A stretch of 64,000 nucleotides of DNA from Metarhizium brunneum (Eukaryota; Ascomycota; Sordariomycetes; Hypocreales; Clavicipitaceae). The notes beneath the pieces were generated by a model that did no database searches, had not been told where the DNA came from, and was given only the letters and a program-made list of their open reading frames with translations. Positions 1 to 11,831 of this stretch are shown here, in pieces. The stretch lies in NCBI RefSeq assembly GCF_013426205.1, contig NC_089423.1, positions 186,001 through 250,000 on the forward strand. The letters run 5' to 3'. The position numbers were made by a program, and so were the translations under genes. Positions within the stretch are counted from its first letter, which is position 1. Each line of letters begins with the position of its first letter.

Positions 1-2110
1 CTCACTAGGCATTAGTGCTTACATACATCGCAACACATGCATAATACAGATTATCCTGCTTGGTTGGCGATTGGGTAAGAGTGCATGTGATGTACCAAAC
101 ATATTCGTCCAGTTTCCTCCGCAAATGCATCTGACCCCAGAGTTGAACGGCCCGATCCTAGCGCATCATGCATTCGTGATACCAACTCGTCACTGATAAC
201 GGTATGTGTACTCCGCATCACAAGACACAATATTGTGACGTGGGCCATGGCCGGCGTTGTGTGATACAACTTGAGGTTCTGTCATTTAATGACAGATGTA
301 AGTCGACGTGTTGATTTACTATGTTGCTACATGGCCGAATCAGACTCGAACAACGGCCCTCTTACGTCTGCATTGCTCTGCCTTATCCACAGCCAGTAAA
401 CATCTTTCCGCCTCACATGCCACTTCTGAGGGTCGGCTCTTGGGCATTTATCATAGACTTGTGCAATATGGAGGCAGCTTCAGTGATGGCGTTCCCTTTG
501 AGGCCCCTTATGAAGAGTTCTCGTACCATCAGTCTCGCCGTCATTGGCGGAAATGACGACCATCATACAGTGGGAGACAAAAGCTACTCAACCAGACTAG
601 GTACCCGGCTATCGCGCTCTATAATACCACATTTTACAGTATATTAGTGTATACTTGTTGGTGGGTAAATATATTCCGCCACCATACTCCATACCTCACC
701 ACTGGTGAAGACGCCGAGGACCAAAGTAACCTCGCCGCATATGATACGCCGTTTACTCTTCTTCTTCTTTCTTTACTCAAGTCTAGGAAATGTGTAACGT
801 TGTACGCTATATGTCTCGGATTCACCTCGCAGCGTGCTCTGTATTTCGCCCAAACACCATGCCTGGGTAACCCCAGCTATCCAACAATAACGGTGCATAG
901 CAAATAAGAGACCGGGTCTGAAGATACGAATCATGTAACAAAGTGACGCAGTTTTGGCTGCGAGCGGCACAAGCCCAATGTTTCGGTTGGGTTCTGTTAC
1001 CACACTACATCAACACAGCCTCGTCAGTTCTGAGGCTCTCGCAAACTGGGAGGCCTCTTTTGAAGCCCAAGTACCAACATCGCTGCAGGATACAATTGGT
1101 GAATGCCATTGGCAGGTGTCACACGGCATATGGGTGCTAACACTCAAAAGACCGTGGCGTGGCCACGCCCATTTTTGGCATCTTTTAGTGTGATAGGAGG
1201 AAAGACACACACATCTCGGCTGAGTCGAGCCCCGGTCTAATTCTCCCTTTTCCATTTTTGTTGGTCATCTGTGTGACCGCTGGCATCTTTACTGCTGGCT
1301 GACTGGGCTACTCACCGGCCGGTGACGTTTATTAATGCCTCACTACCACGAACCTTCGATGCCATGCCAGCCGATTATCCGGAACATTTCATTCGAGACA
1401 GGGACACAAGGCTCATAGTGACTGGCTGGAATACCCCACCATCAATTCGCTATCAAGAAGCCAATGGGAGATAAATACAACCCAACCATACAGGCTCGGC
1501 GCTGGCTGTGGTCCAGCCCGTGCTACCCATCTGCTTGAGCTAAGCCGGTCTCCCTTGGGCACTGCAATGAATTATTGTTCATTGTACTCCGTATGCAAGG
1601 ATGTCTCAAAGAGACTGCCAAGTGAGTCTCCTCTCTGCCCGACGTCGGTGCCCGACGGTGTGTGTTCTTTCCACCAGCTTTTAAAGGACAAGGACGCAGT
1701 CACTTATTCAAGCAGTTGGCGAAGCGATTCAATGATTTTACATGTCCTAAAGCAACCTTCTGTCTATATACCATACTCTGGTTACCGTTGGTTGCGTGTT
1801 CAGTTACAAGAAGCCTCACTTGTCAAAATCGCATACCACTTGGTCGAGTCCCAGCTGCTACGGATTGGCCCAGGCCTCAGGGTGTATCTGAGCAAGGGAC
1901 TTTCGATAACAGGCTCTTGTTCTTCATCTAAGCTTCACAGCATTACCCAGCCATTGTACAGGTAATATTCCAACTCCTACTCTGGTCCGGTCAGACTCAC
2001 TAACCTATTCTCAGTCAGCATACCTCTGCGAACAGAGGGTACACGAGGCACACGAAATTTCCAGGTAGCACCGTGGCCTTGGCTTACTGAATTTGGGTAG
2101 ATGATGATCT
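1..2110. other. Gene-poor left flank, no gene recognised
   Basis: I read all frames and found only short open frames without recognisable domains, splice logic or family motifs. The longest is 136 codons at 1555-1965 on the plus strand and resembles nothing I know. The final few hundred bases presumably hold the promoter and 5' leader of the NLR-like gene that begins at 2111, but I see no specific regulatory motif. Confidence 0.5.
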
Positions 2111-4560
2111 ATGATGAACAATAATAATTTCGGAGACTCGGCGTATGCTCATCAGGGCCCTGGCTATCAGATCAATGCTGCTGGGGGCACGGTGAATAAC
2201 ACCGTGTATAATGGTGAGAATGCCAATAACGGAATGGCTTGCAGTTTCTCAACTAACAAGACTGAGTAGAAAGAAATGGAACCCCGATTCAGGGGAAGGA
2301 TTGCTGGAAGTCATTGGCTTTTCCAGAAATGGAAAGTCGGTACTACGATATCGATGCTGCCCAGACAGGAACATGCGGGTGGCTATCCCAGCACGAAATG
2401 TATAGAGAGTGGGTTGAGAGAAATCGAGGTCTGCTTTGGATCAAGGGGAAACCAGGCTCTGGAAAGTCGACTTTGTTACGGCATGCTCTGGATGACGCAA
2501 AGAAAAAACGCAATGTGAAAGAGAATCCCTTGATTCTCTCATTCTTCTTCCACGGCCGTGGTACAGAACTGCAAAGGACGCCAGAAGGCTTTTATAGGTC
2601 GCTCCTTCACCAGCTCAGCAAGACTCCTGACGCAGTGTCAGATGTAGTCAGCACTTTCAAAGAGAAGTGCGAGACTTTTGGTGAGGTAGGCAAAGCGTGG
2701 CAATGGCATCCCAAGCAGTTGCGCGAATTGTTCGATTCCGCAATTCTAGAAGCACTAAAGCTTCGGCCTATCTGTTTATTTGTCGACGCTTTAGATGAAT
2801 GTGGTGAAAAGGATGCGACGATGCTAGCCCAAAGATTCAAGGACTTACTGGACAGTCTCCGGTCCACCGCCTACAATTCGTTTCACATCTGCTTCACATG
2901 TCGTCCATACCCTATTGTGGCCTTGGACAGTGCGTTTGAGATATGTGTGGAGGAGGGAAACGGGACGGACATATCCAATTTCGTGGGACATCAGCTTTCA
3001 GAGCTAAAACCAACGATATTACCAAGGATTCGGAACTTGATCACCGAACGCGCCAATGGCGTATTCCTATGGGCTTCACTGATAGTGAAGCAGATTGTAA
3101 GTCTCAATCTGAAAGCTACGAAATTAGAAAAAATGGAAGACGCCATTCTTCGGATTCCCCAAGAGCTCGACGACTTGTACCGCCAGCTTATCGAAGAAAT
3201 GGGGTCGGACTCTGTGATGCTCATCCAATGCATCTGCGTTGCCATGCGGCCATTGTCAATAGCCGACTGGCAATGGGCTATGGTTATTAAGACTGATTGT
3301 CCATATTCGTCGTTACAGGAATGTCAAAACTCCCCAGATTACAAGCCAGATGATGAGAGCATAAAGAAAGAAATTCAGATACTCAGCCACGGTCTTATTG
3401 AGGTCACATCGAATAAAACTATTCAGTTCATTCACCAGACTGTCAAGGATTTCTTTGTCGAGAAGGGTCTATGGCTGCTCAAACCGCTTGGCAGCGTGCC
3501 CGACGGGATATCCGAATCCGATTTTGCCGTCGGAATGGCACATCACGAACTGTCTAGAATCTGCGTACGCTTCCTGAAAATGGTGCCGAATACCCAGATC
3601 TTTCTCAAGTCAGCTGTAAGGACGCATGATATTCCTCTGTCAATATATGCTACGATAGAGTGGGTGCCACACGTACAACAAAGCGAGCAGAGGGGGATTC
3701 TTCAAGATACTGTCCTTCAGGATAATCTCCTCGACTGTTTTCCTTGGCTGATGGAAACAGTTCCTAGCCCGTTTATGCGGTTTTATTGCACAGCATTTGA
3801 TCGCCTGTTTCAGTACAGTCATCCAATGTCATACTTATCCCACGTTGCGTCAGAATTTGGCCTCACAGGGCTATTACAAGCAATGCTCCGCAGAAGTAAG
3901 AGTGTAATTGATGAAAAGGATACGCGTGGCCGAACGCCGCTCATGTACGCTGCAGAGAATGAACACGAAGCTACGGCTAGGCTTCTGCTTGGGTATGGCG
4001 CTGATATCGAGGCGAATGACGAGGAGGGCCAGACACCGCTATTCTTTGCCGCTGTGAGTGGACATGAGGGCATCGTACAGCTGCTGCTTGAGCGCGGCGC
4101 TGATGTCGACGGGCTGGGGGAGCGCAGGGCACATGGAAACAATAAGAAACATTATGAAGGCAAAACGCCACTCATGTGCGCTGCAGAGAAGGGACACGAA
4201 GCTACGGCTAGGTTTCTGCTTGGGTATGGCGCTGATATCGAGGCGAATGACGAGAACGGCCAGACACCGCTATTCTATGCTACTACGAGTGAATATGTGG
4301 ATATTGTACAGCTGCTGCTTGAGCATGGAGCTGATAGTAATACGAAGGATAAGGTAGGTCGGACACCGCTATTCTATGCCGCTAAGACTATACGTGGGGA
4401 TATCGTACAGCTGCTGCTTCGGTATGGCGCCGATATTGATGCGGAGGATGATACTGGTATGACGCCACTATGGATTGCCTACGATAACGAAAAAGCGGAC
4501 ATCGAGCGCCTGCTATTTGAACATGAGGCAGCTGAAAATGGGGAATATGATGATATCTAA
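2111..4560 (+). CDS. NACHT-ankyrin NOD-like receptor (STAND) protein
   Basis: Two exons, 2111-2213 and 2270-4560, with a 56-nt GTGAGA...TAG intron; the joined protein is 797 aa. Exon 1 encodes a 34-residue Asn/Gly-rich tail-like motif (NNNNFGDSAYAHQG, then a GGTVNNTVYN stretch) resembling the short amyloid-type signalling motifs at fungal NLR N-termini. The NACHT NTPase follows: Walker A GKPGSGKST at about 94-102 and Walker B FVDALDE near 205. A helical arm region runs to about 570, then six ankyrin repeats (G-x-TPL...A...G...LLL..GAD) occupy about 580-785. Fungal NLRs of this layout act in non-self recognition and cell-death control. The splice is supported because it joins in frame to the conserved pre-NACHT segment CWKSLAFPEM. 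It lies about 20 kb left of the captain, outside the putative Starship. No RIP damage is seen in the gene. Confidence 0.88.
3963..4300 (+). repeat. Near-identical ankyrin repeat units inside the NLR gene
   Basis: About 62 bp starting at 3964 (CACGAAGCTACGGCTAGG...) recur from about 4196 with one visible mismatch, followed by further identity through CAGACACCGCTATTCT. The two units encode the same helix-turn-helix surface (EATAR.LLGYGADIEAND). Such high DNA identity between repeats suggests recent duplication or gene conversion in the recognition domain. Confidence 0.8.
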
Positions 4561-5246
4561 AGTCAGGAGTGTATTGTCGACGTGCTTCTAAAAGTGGACA
4601 TGTAAGGAATCTGCGTAGTTGACTGGTTGTTCATCTGAAATATGGGGCGGGAAATTTTGGTCCATGCGATTCATTGTCTGAATATTTAGTATTGCGCCCA
4701 TGGTTATAGAAATGTTGCCCATGACCTGTCTGGACCGAGTAGAGGTTGTGAGAAGCAACCTGAGAACCTTGGTAACTCACTACTATGAGTGGCTTGTCCA
4801 CTTACATGTCAATTGATGTAATCGCTGAAGGGTGACTATATCTAGGTAGATAAGTAATTACGAAAGTAAGTAGGTCAAAAAGTAAGCAAGTACGTAAATA
4901 GGAAAGTAGGGAAGCAAATAAAACAGTAAGTAATTAACCAACCAACCAACCAACCAACCAACCAACCAACTAACTTCAGCAGTTCACGCCACCCACAAAT
5001 GTGGCACGTTGCAATAGATCCACCAGACCGAAAGTCGCGGTTGCATCAACTGATCCAGTAGCCAACATTGAACCGGCGACGTGTCAGCGTATCCAGGTTG
5101 AGACTGTTATTACACGTCAATATGCTTGCCATTGCATCGCATCCCATGTCGGCATTCTGCAGCGCTACAATACCAATGACTGCTAGCGCTAATGCTGTGC
5201 GCAAGAGACGCCCAAGACATTCATTCCCCTGGCTTTGCACTGCATC
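4561..5246. other. Intergenic, with simple repeats
   Basis: No coding region is supported. It holds an imperfect AAGTAAGT-type stretch (about 4850-4930) and a (CCAA)n microsatellite at about 4935-4974. Confidence 0.6.
4935..4974. repeat. (CCAA)n microsatellite
   Basis: Roughly eight to nine uninterrupted CCAA units followed by CTAAC, in an A-rich context downstream of the NLR gene. Confidence 0.9.
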
Positions 5247-5451
5247 CCTTTGAATGTGCGCAGGTCCAATTTAGCCAATAATAATTACTTATTTAAAAGA
5301 TGTATATACTTGGAGACTATAATTTTTAAAGATACTAAGTGTATAAGAATAGACTAGTTATTATTACTAATAAAAGAGTATCTTTAAGTATCCTCAAGTA
5401 TCATAAAAAAGTGGGTTGAACACATCAATTGGACCTGCGCACATTCAAAGG
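5247..5451. repeat. Fold-back/MITE-like element with 25-bp perfect inverted termini
   Basis: The sequence at 5247-5271 (begins CCTTTGAATGTGCGCAGG) is repeated as an exact reverse complement at 5427-5451. The 155-bp interior is AT-rich and itself imperfectly palindromic: the ATACTTGGAG...AAAGATACT stretch on the left pairs with AGTATCTTTAAGTATCC...AAGTATCAT on the right. This is the structure of a small non-autonomous fold-back or MITE-type element. I found no obvious target-site duplication and no second copy in the window. It sits about 80 bp upstream of the Zn2Cys6 gene and may touch its promoter. Confidence 0.75.
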
Positions 5452-5529
5452 AATGGGGTCTCGGCAACGTCATCGCACCTTGGTAACTGCTCGTTTGAGC
5501 ATCAAGCCACCGCTCCAATGCGAGGCACA

Positions 5530-7730
5530 ATGTCGAAAAGGCCCATTGCCTCCATTTCCACAGCCCAGGCGGCGGACCGTGAAGCGCCTAGCGATGCGTC
5601 CGAGAACGCGCACAAGAATCCGCGGCCCATGTCGAGCTCCCACGCTCCGCCTCACGCATCCTCGGCAAAGCGACGAGTAACATCGTGCGCTGCGTGCCGC
5701 AAGCAAAAGGTCTGGCCGCACATGTTTCCTCCATTGACAATTACCATTCAACTGACGCATCACTCTGTTCACCAACTCAGATCAAATGCGAGCTTCTGAC
5801 GGAGCGGCCGCCGTGCGAACGGTGCAAAAGGCGCAACATAGAATGCGTCATCAACACCGGGCTACGTAACTCTATTCTCGATCAAAGGTATCAATCCTAC
5901 ACCCTTTCATTTTCCGCCCCTCATCATGCCATGAAGCTAACCCGCATAGACAACTTGCCGTCCTGGGGAGAGACTTGAGCAGAGTCCATGCGACGCTGGA
6001 GACGGTGTGCCAGCAGCTCGGAGTAGAGTTGCCAAAACCCCTAGAGTTGGCGGCCCTCAGCAGCGTTGGCACCGGGTCGGGAATGCAAGATGGTGATGTA
6101 GACGACGGCGAAGATGGACTGTACGAGCCGTCACAGCACAATTCTCCATCCGCGGTGCCTGCTCCCATCGACGCCTATCTTACCAAACCCGAGTCTGAAC
6201 CTAGTGCCCCGGGTCCTGCCACTGCCTCGGCTGCACGCTCGTACAAGAAACCGGACATCATTAGCAAAGGACTGATAACGATTGAGGATGCCGAGGTGCT
6301 GGTCAACCACTACTTTGTTGAAATGGATCCTATCCTCTATGGATTCGTCAACACGCACAGCACAACCCATGGTGTCAGAGACGGGTCTCCGGCACTGATC
6401 GCGGCCATCTGCACCGTCTCTTCTCTGCACCTAGTAGACTACGGCCATTTATTCGAGACGTGCTACCGCGAATACAGACACATCATAGCCACCGCTCTGT
6501 TCGAGCGACAGGACGTCGAGCACATCCGCGCCTTGTTAGTCGGCTCGTTTTGGCTCCCCGGCGCGTCGAGGATTCTCCTCTGCGACGCCGTCAGGCGCGC
6601 CGGCGACGTCAGGCTCCATCGGCACATCTTCAAAGCCATCAATGGGCTCTCTAACACTTCTCCGAGCCTCCATCACGGCGGTGCCGATCAGGACCAATCC
6701 CGCGACTGTGTCAGGTTATGGTATGGCATATTCATGAGCGACCAGCACCAGGCCATCCTCAACAACAGAGAAAGTCTCCTCCCGCTGCATATAGACGTGC
6801 TCGAAAAACGAGGAGAGTACATGGACAACGAAGCATGCACCGGCCATGACCTGCGCCTGGTTGCGCAGTCCTCGTTACTGCTGGCCATGGCGAGGATAAA
6901 GTCGACTCTCGGGTCCGAGTACCCTACGCCTGTTCCGGAGTCTCGAGCTGCCGAGTTTGTCAACTTCTCTGCCGAGCTGGATGCGTGGATTGACGAATTT
7001 CGCCCCAAATTCCGTGAGTTGTACAGGGCCACGGCCACGCGGTAGACGAGACATGCTGACTTGGGGATATCCAGAGCCGAGTCCTGAAATGGGCAAATTC
7101 CCGCCATTGGCATTCCAGCTCCATTACCTCTTTGGCAAGCTGTACCTCGGGCACCACGTGTTCCGCGGCTTGCAAGGAAGAATGATTCCAGAGGCACTCC
7201 TCGAGGCCGCCCGAATGGCATACGATGCGGCCGTAGCCATCTTCCGGATGATCCTGGATGCCGACGGCCTTCTGTGTAATCTCTGGAGGGTACCCGGCTA
7301 CATTCACATCATGATTTCATTTGCAGGCCACTTGCTTCTCGAACTATGCATCAAGCACCGCGACCAGCTCGAGATTAACGTCGAGCAAGACTACCGCATG
7401 TTGAACGCCGTCGTCTCGGCATTGACCAACATTCGTCTCAATCCTGCACACCCGCTTCGTCGGGTCGCCAGTGGCCTGCAAAAACGACTCTTTGAGTTTG
7501 CCGCCCAATACGGAAAGCAGAGCTTGATTGACAACGGCACCGACTGGCCTCGTCAGCATGGAAAAGAGGCCACCAGCATGACAGCATCGGCCTCTGCAGG
7601 GGGCGGTGCGCAAGAAACTACAAGACCGCTCTTTGAAATGGGCGCCACGGGTATGCCCGACGACTTTTTCCTTACAGACTTTAGCGACTTTACGTTTCAG
7701 GATCCTTCCGTGGATTTTATGGGGGTGTAG
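5530..7730 (+). CDS. Zn2Cys6 (Gal4-type) fungal transcription factor
   Basis: Four exons: 5530-5709, 5781-5887, 5950-7013 and 7075-7730. The product is 668 aa. The zinc cluster is split by intron 1: CAACRKQK | IKC, then C-x8-C-x2-C-x6-C, with cysteines at 53, 56, 63, 72, 75 and 82. A linker rich in Asp/Ser/Pro follows, then a helical middle region that resembles a fungal-specific TF domain. The C-terminus is acidic and aromatic (DDFFLTDFSDFTF), as in activation domains. Introns are 71, 62 and 61 nt; intron 1 has a weak GTCTGG donor but the joined zinc cluster is perfect. An in-frame ATG at 5518 is an alternative start. The protein should act in the nucleus as a pathway regulator; no adjacent pathway genes reveal its target. 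Confidence 0.88.
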
Positions 7731-7959
7731 GATGTCTCGTGGCCTTTTGTCGTGCTGAGGGTCGGTGAGGGGAGCACAAGCGACGTCCTGTCTTGGCTCG
7801 AATGTACAATCAGTCCACACAGAAACGCGTAGCTAGCAAAATTGACCACCCGGCGGCATTCAACTTTTGGTGTTTTTTTTAAAAAAAATATATATTCGAC
7901 TACCGCTTGTTTTTACAATACATCAACTTCCAAGCCGTCTATTCCTATTCGAGCAATTC

Positions 7960-8586
7960 CTAAACAGGGCCCTGGGACGGCTGGGGAAATTGACTGTTTG
8001 CTCGGGGCTGATTACTAGATGAACTACTAAAATTGTACGCATTCAGGGTTCCTTGTGCCCTCGCAGGCGGATATAACCTGAACTGAGCAATTTGAGGTTG
8101 CTGTGATGCCCATGTTTGCTGTTGGGCAGCGTACCGATGTTGTGGATTGAATGCTGCAATGGCGGCTGCCAGCGTGGCCGCCGCCTCCGATACATGTTGA
8201 GACGCGGCTGTGAGGGCGGTTGTATGCTCCGCAAGCCGTTCTATAAGCCGTTCAAGCCGTGTTGCATTGGGAGCATTTGTTGAAGCGGGTGGTGAATCCC
8301 TTGAAGATGTTGAGTCTCCGCTGCATCCGCCTGGCGATGTTGTAAACGGCGTCGATGGCACGGTTTCCAGGCTGCGCTGCTGCTGCTGAGCAGGCTCATT
8401 AGTTTGATTTCCAGCTCTATTCTCATCACCACGGTTTCTACCGGACGAAGCTGCTGGTTGAGAGGTTGTGGCAGCCTTCCTGGGGGCCCGTCGTCGTGGT
8501 ATGGCATCGTGGTCGGGAGTCCACTTAGTTGCCAACGGGTAATTGAACAGTAACACACAATTCAAAAAACAGTACACGCATCGCAA
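7960..8586 (-). CDS. Hypothetical low-complexity protein
   Basis: A minus-strand open frame of up to 208 codons. It opens with a KWTPDHDAI-like stretch reminiscent of the start of fungal Myb/SANT-type proteins, then becomes Ala/Ser/Thr/Gln-rich. A predicted helical/coiled segment follows (RLERLIERLAEHT...), and the tail is Ser/Asn/Pro/Gln-rich. The real start is unclear, because the first ~20 codons look non-coding and may be intron. I cannot assign a family. The compositional bias is coding-like, but it could also be a remnant. Confidence 0.35.
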   Translation of the reverse strand: MRCVYCFLNCVLLFNYPLATKWTPDHDAIPRRRAPRKAATTSQPAASSGRNRGDENRAGNQTNEPAQQQQRSLETVPSTPFTTSPGGCSGDSTSSRDSPPASTNAPNATRLERLIERLAEHTTALTAASQHVSEAAATLAAAIAAFNPQHRYAAQQQTWASQQPQIAQFRLYPPARAQGTLNAYNFSSSSSNQPRANSQFPQPSQGPV

Positions 8587-10688
8587 TGCGTCAAATCCAC
8601 TAGCTCAAGAGGTGATTCATGACCTTACGCGCCGGCGAAAGCATACGCGTAATGATGACGGCGACTCGCGACCGCGTGAGTCACGCCCCGAAAAACTCAG
8701 AGCAATCCGACACAACATAAATCGACGAAGTCTGCGCCCGACTTTCACGAAGCCCATCATCTTCCCTGCAATCCACATGGCATTAATTTCACTTTCGAAA
8801 ATGGCCATCCCGTCATTGCCAAGAGGACGGACTGTTGCCAATGTCGGCCGTGACATTGGCAGAATGATTCGCATGGCCACGGCCATCGGCAAGGCTGGAG
8901 CTCTTGTTCTTTTCATCGCTCGTCGACCCGGGCCGCTGCAGGCCACTGCCAGGCACCTCTCAGCCCTCGCCATGGACCTCAGAGAAACGCTCGGTGCTCT
9001 CACCAGGTCTCAGGCTGAGGCATGCGGTAGTGCCTAGGCTAGCTGAAACGCCCATGTCCAAGACCGTCCTGCGGACAATGACTGGGAGACTTTGGATGAA
9101 TTGTCCCATGTCTCGCCAGCCGGGTGAGCGATGCGTTAACTGGCCAGGCAATGTTTGTAGACGGCCGTCACTCATCAACATGAAGGAGGCATCAAGGTGG
9201 TAACTATGACAGATGCCCAATGTCAGACACAAGGCGGAGCCGTCTCAAGCCGGTTCGAACTTGATGTTACTGTAATACGCCTCAAAATGATGTATACTCG
9301 GAAAGTGTTTAGTCATCTGGTTGTATGTCATGAAAGCAAATACGGCCTGTTCTGTCTAGTCGTATCGACATCAAGTCCTGCTGCTATATCCTGACTTGCC
9401 CAGCCTGGGACCGTTGGAGATTGGGGCTGTTTCAAGGTGCCCGCACGACCCGAGATGCACACCATCTCGCGCGTCTTGGAAGCCCCCAGCCCATCTTTCG
9501 GTTGACGAGATTCCCGGCTTTCCATCCCCTTGATAGAAACAAAAGGTTCATGTGTTTGCTCCGCCTCTCTGACACAGGAGCCAGGGATGTCGAGTACCGA
9601 CTACCAACTACCAACTAGAGAGGACCACTTGCGATCTGGCTAAACTGAGCCAGGGCAACGACCATGACAACATTTGGCTTGCTTTAGCAGTGCTACTCGA
9701 GGTGAGACAGACGCAGGGATGGTATTTGCCGCCTAATTATCCTCTACGGAGTATTCCGTGCATGCTACAGATAACAGGCCGGGATAGATCACCGATAAGT
9801 GATCACACAGATGCGTACAAGCAAGGTTGGCTTGCTGGCCTACATCTACGGTCTCAGCAGAGCTCACGTCGTCAAATCACAACCTGGACACAGGCCCCAA
9901 AGCCCCAAACGGTACGACAAATCATGATTGCTGGTAGTCGTTTGGCCCCCACCGACACCGTTAACACTTGTAGCTGCTACATTGTTATCTATTCAAGTCA
10001 GCCGCCACCACAAGTTAAGCATCCAACAAGATAACAACATACTATGGCATCATTAGAAACATGCAGCCATATAATGCGAGAGGCCAGCCACTAAAGAATT
10101 TTGTAAAGCTCAAGCCAATCAGAAATGGCCCCGGGAGCATTAAGCATCTCACACACACCAGACTGTCTCAAGCCAATAACGCATAAAAACAGTGAAACAT
10201 AAGTAGATCGGATCGTGCGGATGGGTTTTGTTGAGATATGATCTTTGAGGAAAGAAGCCTGTGGCAAAGACATGCACTAAATATGAACGACATGTCTGGC
10301 AGTAGAGTGTCCCCAAGTCCCCAACTCTATGGCTGGTGGCACCGTGGGCGTCAAAATTGACGGTCAGATTGAGACTACTCTGGGTCCTTGTCGGAGATCT
10401 TTGTCCTTTTCAATTTGAAGGACACTACTAATGCAGATCACCATGCAGGAGGCAGAATGGCTTGACATAGCTGACCCCATACAAAAACAAAAACTGACGC
10501 CCAGTCGTCCAGGTCCAATCGAAATTTAGAATCACGCCAAGCATCGAGATGCACGGTAGTTCCAACTTGCGGCTGATTCGAATTTAAGCACTAGATTAAA
10601 AGCAGACAAAAGCTCAACGTTGGACCCTCTGTGTTCAAGTCATACGGGTTTTATTTTCTTCTTCACAGAAACCATCAAATTTGGAAAA
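8587..10688. other. Intergenic, no supported gene
   Basis: A CpG-rich stretch at 8590-9040 is open in several frames on both strands. None shows recognisable domains, so I treat it as non-coding or as a decayed gene. The rest of the interval has only short frames with no splice-consistent model. Confidence 0.45.
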
Positions 10689-11550
10689 ATGGCATCGGAC
10701 TTCGTTCAAACTATCTCTGAGATCCCGTTGGACGTTTGCGACACGATGATGACAGAACAGGCATTGTTCGACTTGGGGGATTTCCACTGGGGGGATTATG
10801 GCATCTTGACTTTCCGAAATCAGGAGGGCGAGAACTACTTGTTTGCTGAATGGGACTATGACCTACAACTAGCTGCTACAGATGCAACCATGAATTTGGA
10901 TAACACCAGTTTCGGGCTGCACAATGTCTCGAGTACTGACGATGAGATCTCCCCTCTGTAGAGGAATGACATCTCCAGCTATTCAGTCTCTTTCTCAGAC
11001 ATGGCTTTGAGTGAAGCTGGGCAACCAGCAACAGCAGGAAACTGCGATTGGAGCGAGATGAGGTATGGACTTAATCCTTTCCCAACAACCTCCGACTTGT
11101 CGCCCATGTGGGGTTTTGAAGAGACAGGAATGCCTTCATACGACCACATACTGGCTTCTTCGGATGGGATGTACTATTGTCAGCATGATAAGTGTTCGGG
11201 GAGACATGGATTCCCGCAGAGGGGTCTTCTGAGGTACATCGTTTTAGCCTGTGAATGGATAAGCAACTTGCTAAATTCACATTAGGAGACACATGCGCAT
11301 TCATGTCAAACCAGTCGTATGCCAGCTTTGTCGGTTGGCGGTGGCAGATCGTGGTGACATGATGCGACATCTTGAAACCCATAAATTGCGGGCAGGAGAA
11401 CATCATATGTCAACCAACAATTTCCGTTGCCCGCGGTGTGATGAAGAAAAGGCTCCGTTCACACGTAGGGATAATTTGTTGAGGCATTTGACGAACATAC
11501 ACGGCCTTACTTCATCTGCAGCTAAAGAGCTTTTGGGGAATAGCAAATAA
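10689..11550 (+). CDS. C2H2 zinc-finger protein (three fingers)
   Basis: Best model: exons 10689-10932, 10999-11233 and 11286-11550, giving 247 aa. The N-terminal half is acidic (many Asp/Glu and aromatic residues). Three zinc fingers fill the C-terminus: C142-x4-C147...H162-x3-H166 (split by intron 2), C172-x2-C175...H188-x3-H192 and C208-x2-C211...H227-x4-H232. Intron 2 has a TTGCTAAATTCACATTAG 3' end. Intron 1 (GTACTG...TTTCTCAG, 66 nt) is inferred: without it, a TAG at 10959-10961 interrupts a frame that is otherwise continuous. If that intron is not used, the gene is a nonsense-mutated pseudogene or starts at 11001. Likely a nuclear DNA-binding regulator of unknown target. Confidence 0.68.
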
Positions 11551-11831
11551 AATCCAATTTCTACCACTCTGATATGCCATTCTATGTGTCCTTTTCTCTT
11601 CAATGCAGACACAACACTTCTTATCTTTGAGTAAAGACTTTTTGTGTTTGACTGATCAGCCAAATTTTGCAATTGAAAACCACTAATATTCGTACAACGT
11701 ATTTTATTTTCGCACATGTATTGCGCCAACCATCAGGTGTTCAATACAACAGGCCATCAATACGAACACCTCCATCGTTATCATCTGAGTCTTCCGCAAA
11801 AAGCACAAGATCACTGCATCTAGTTGCTTCG

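Noticed and set aside
6688..7221. 177-codon minus-strand open frame
   Set aside because: Antisense to the Zn2Cys6 gene and spans its last intron.
8543..9037. 164-codon plus-strand frame and overlapping minus frame
   Set aside because: Both strands are open because the segment is GC-rich; neither translation shows domains or splice logic.
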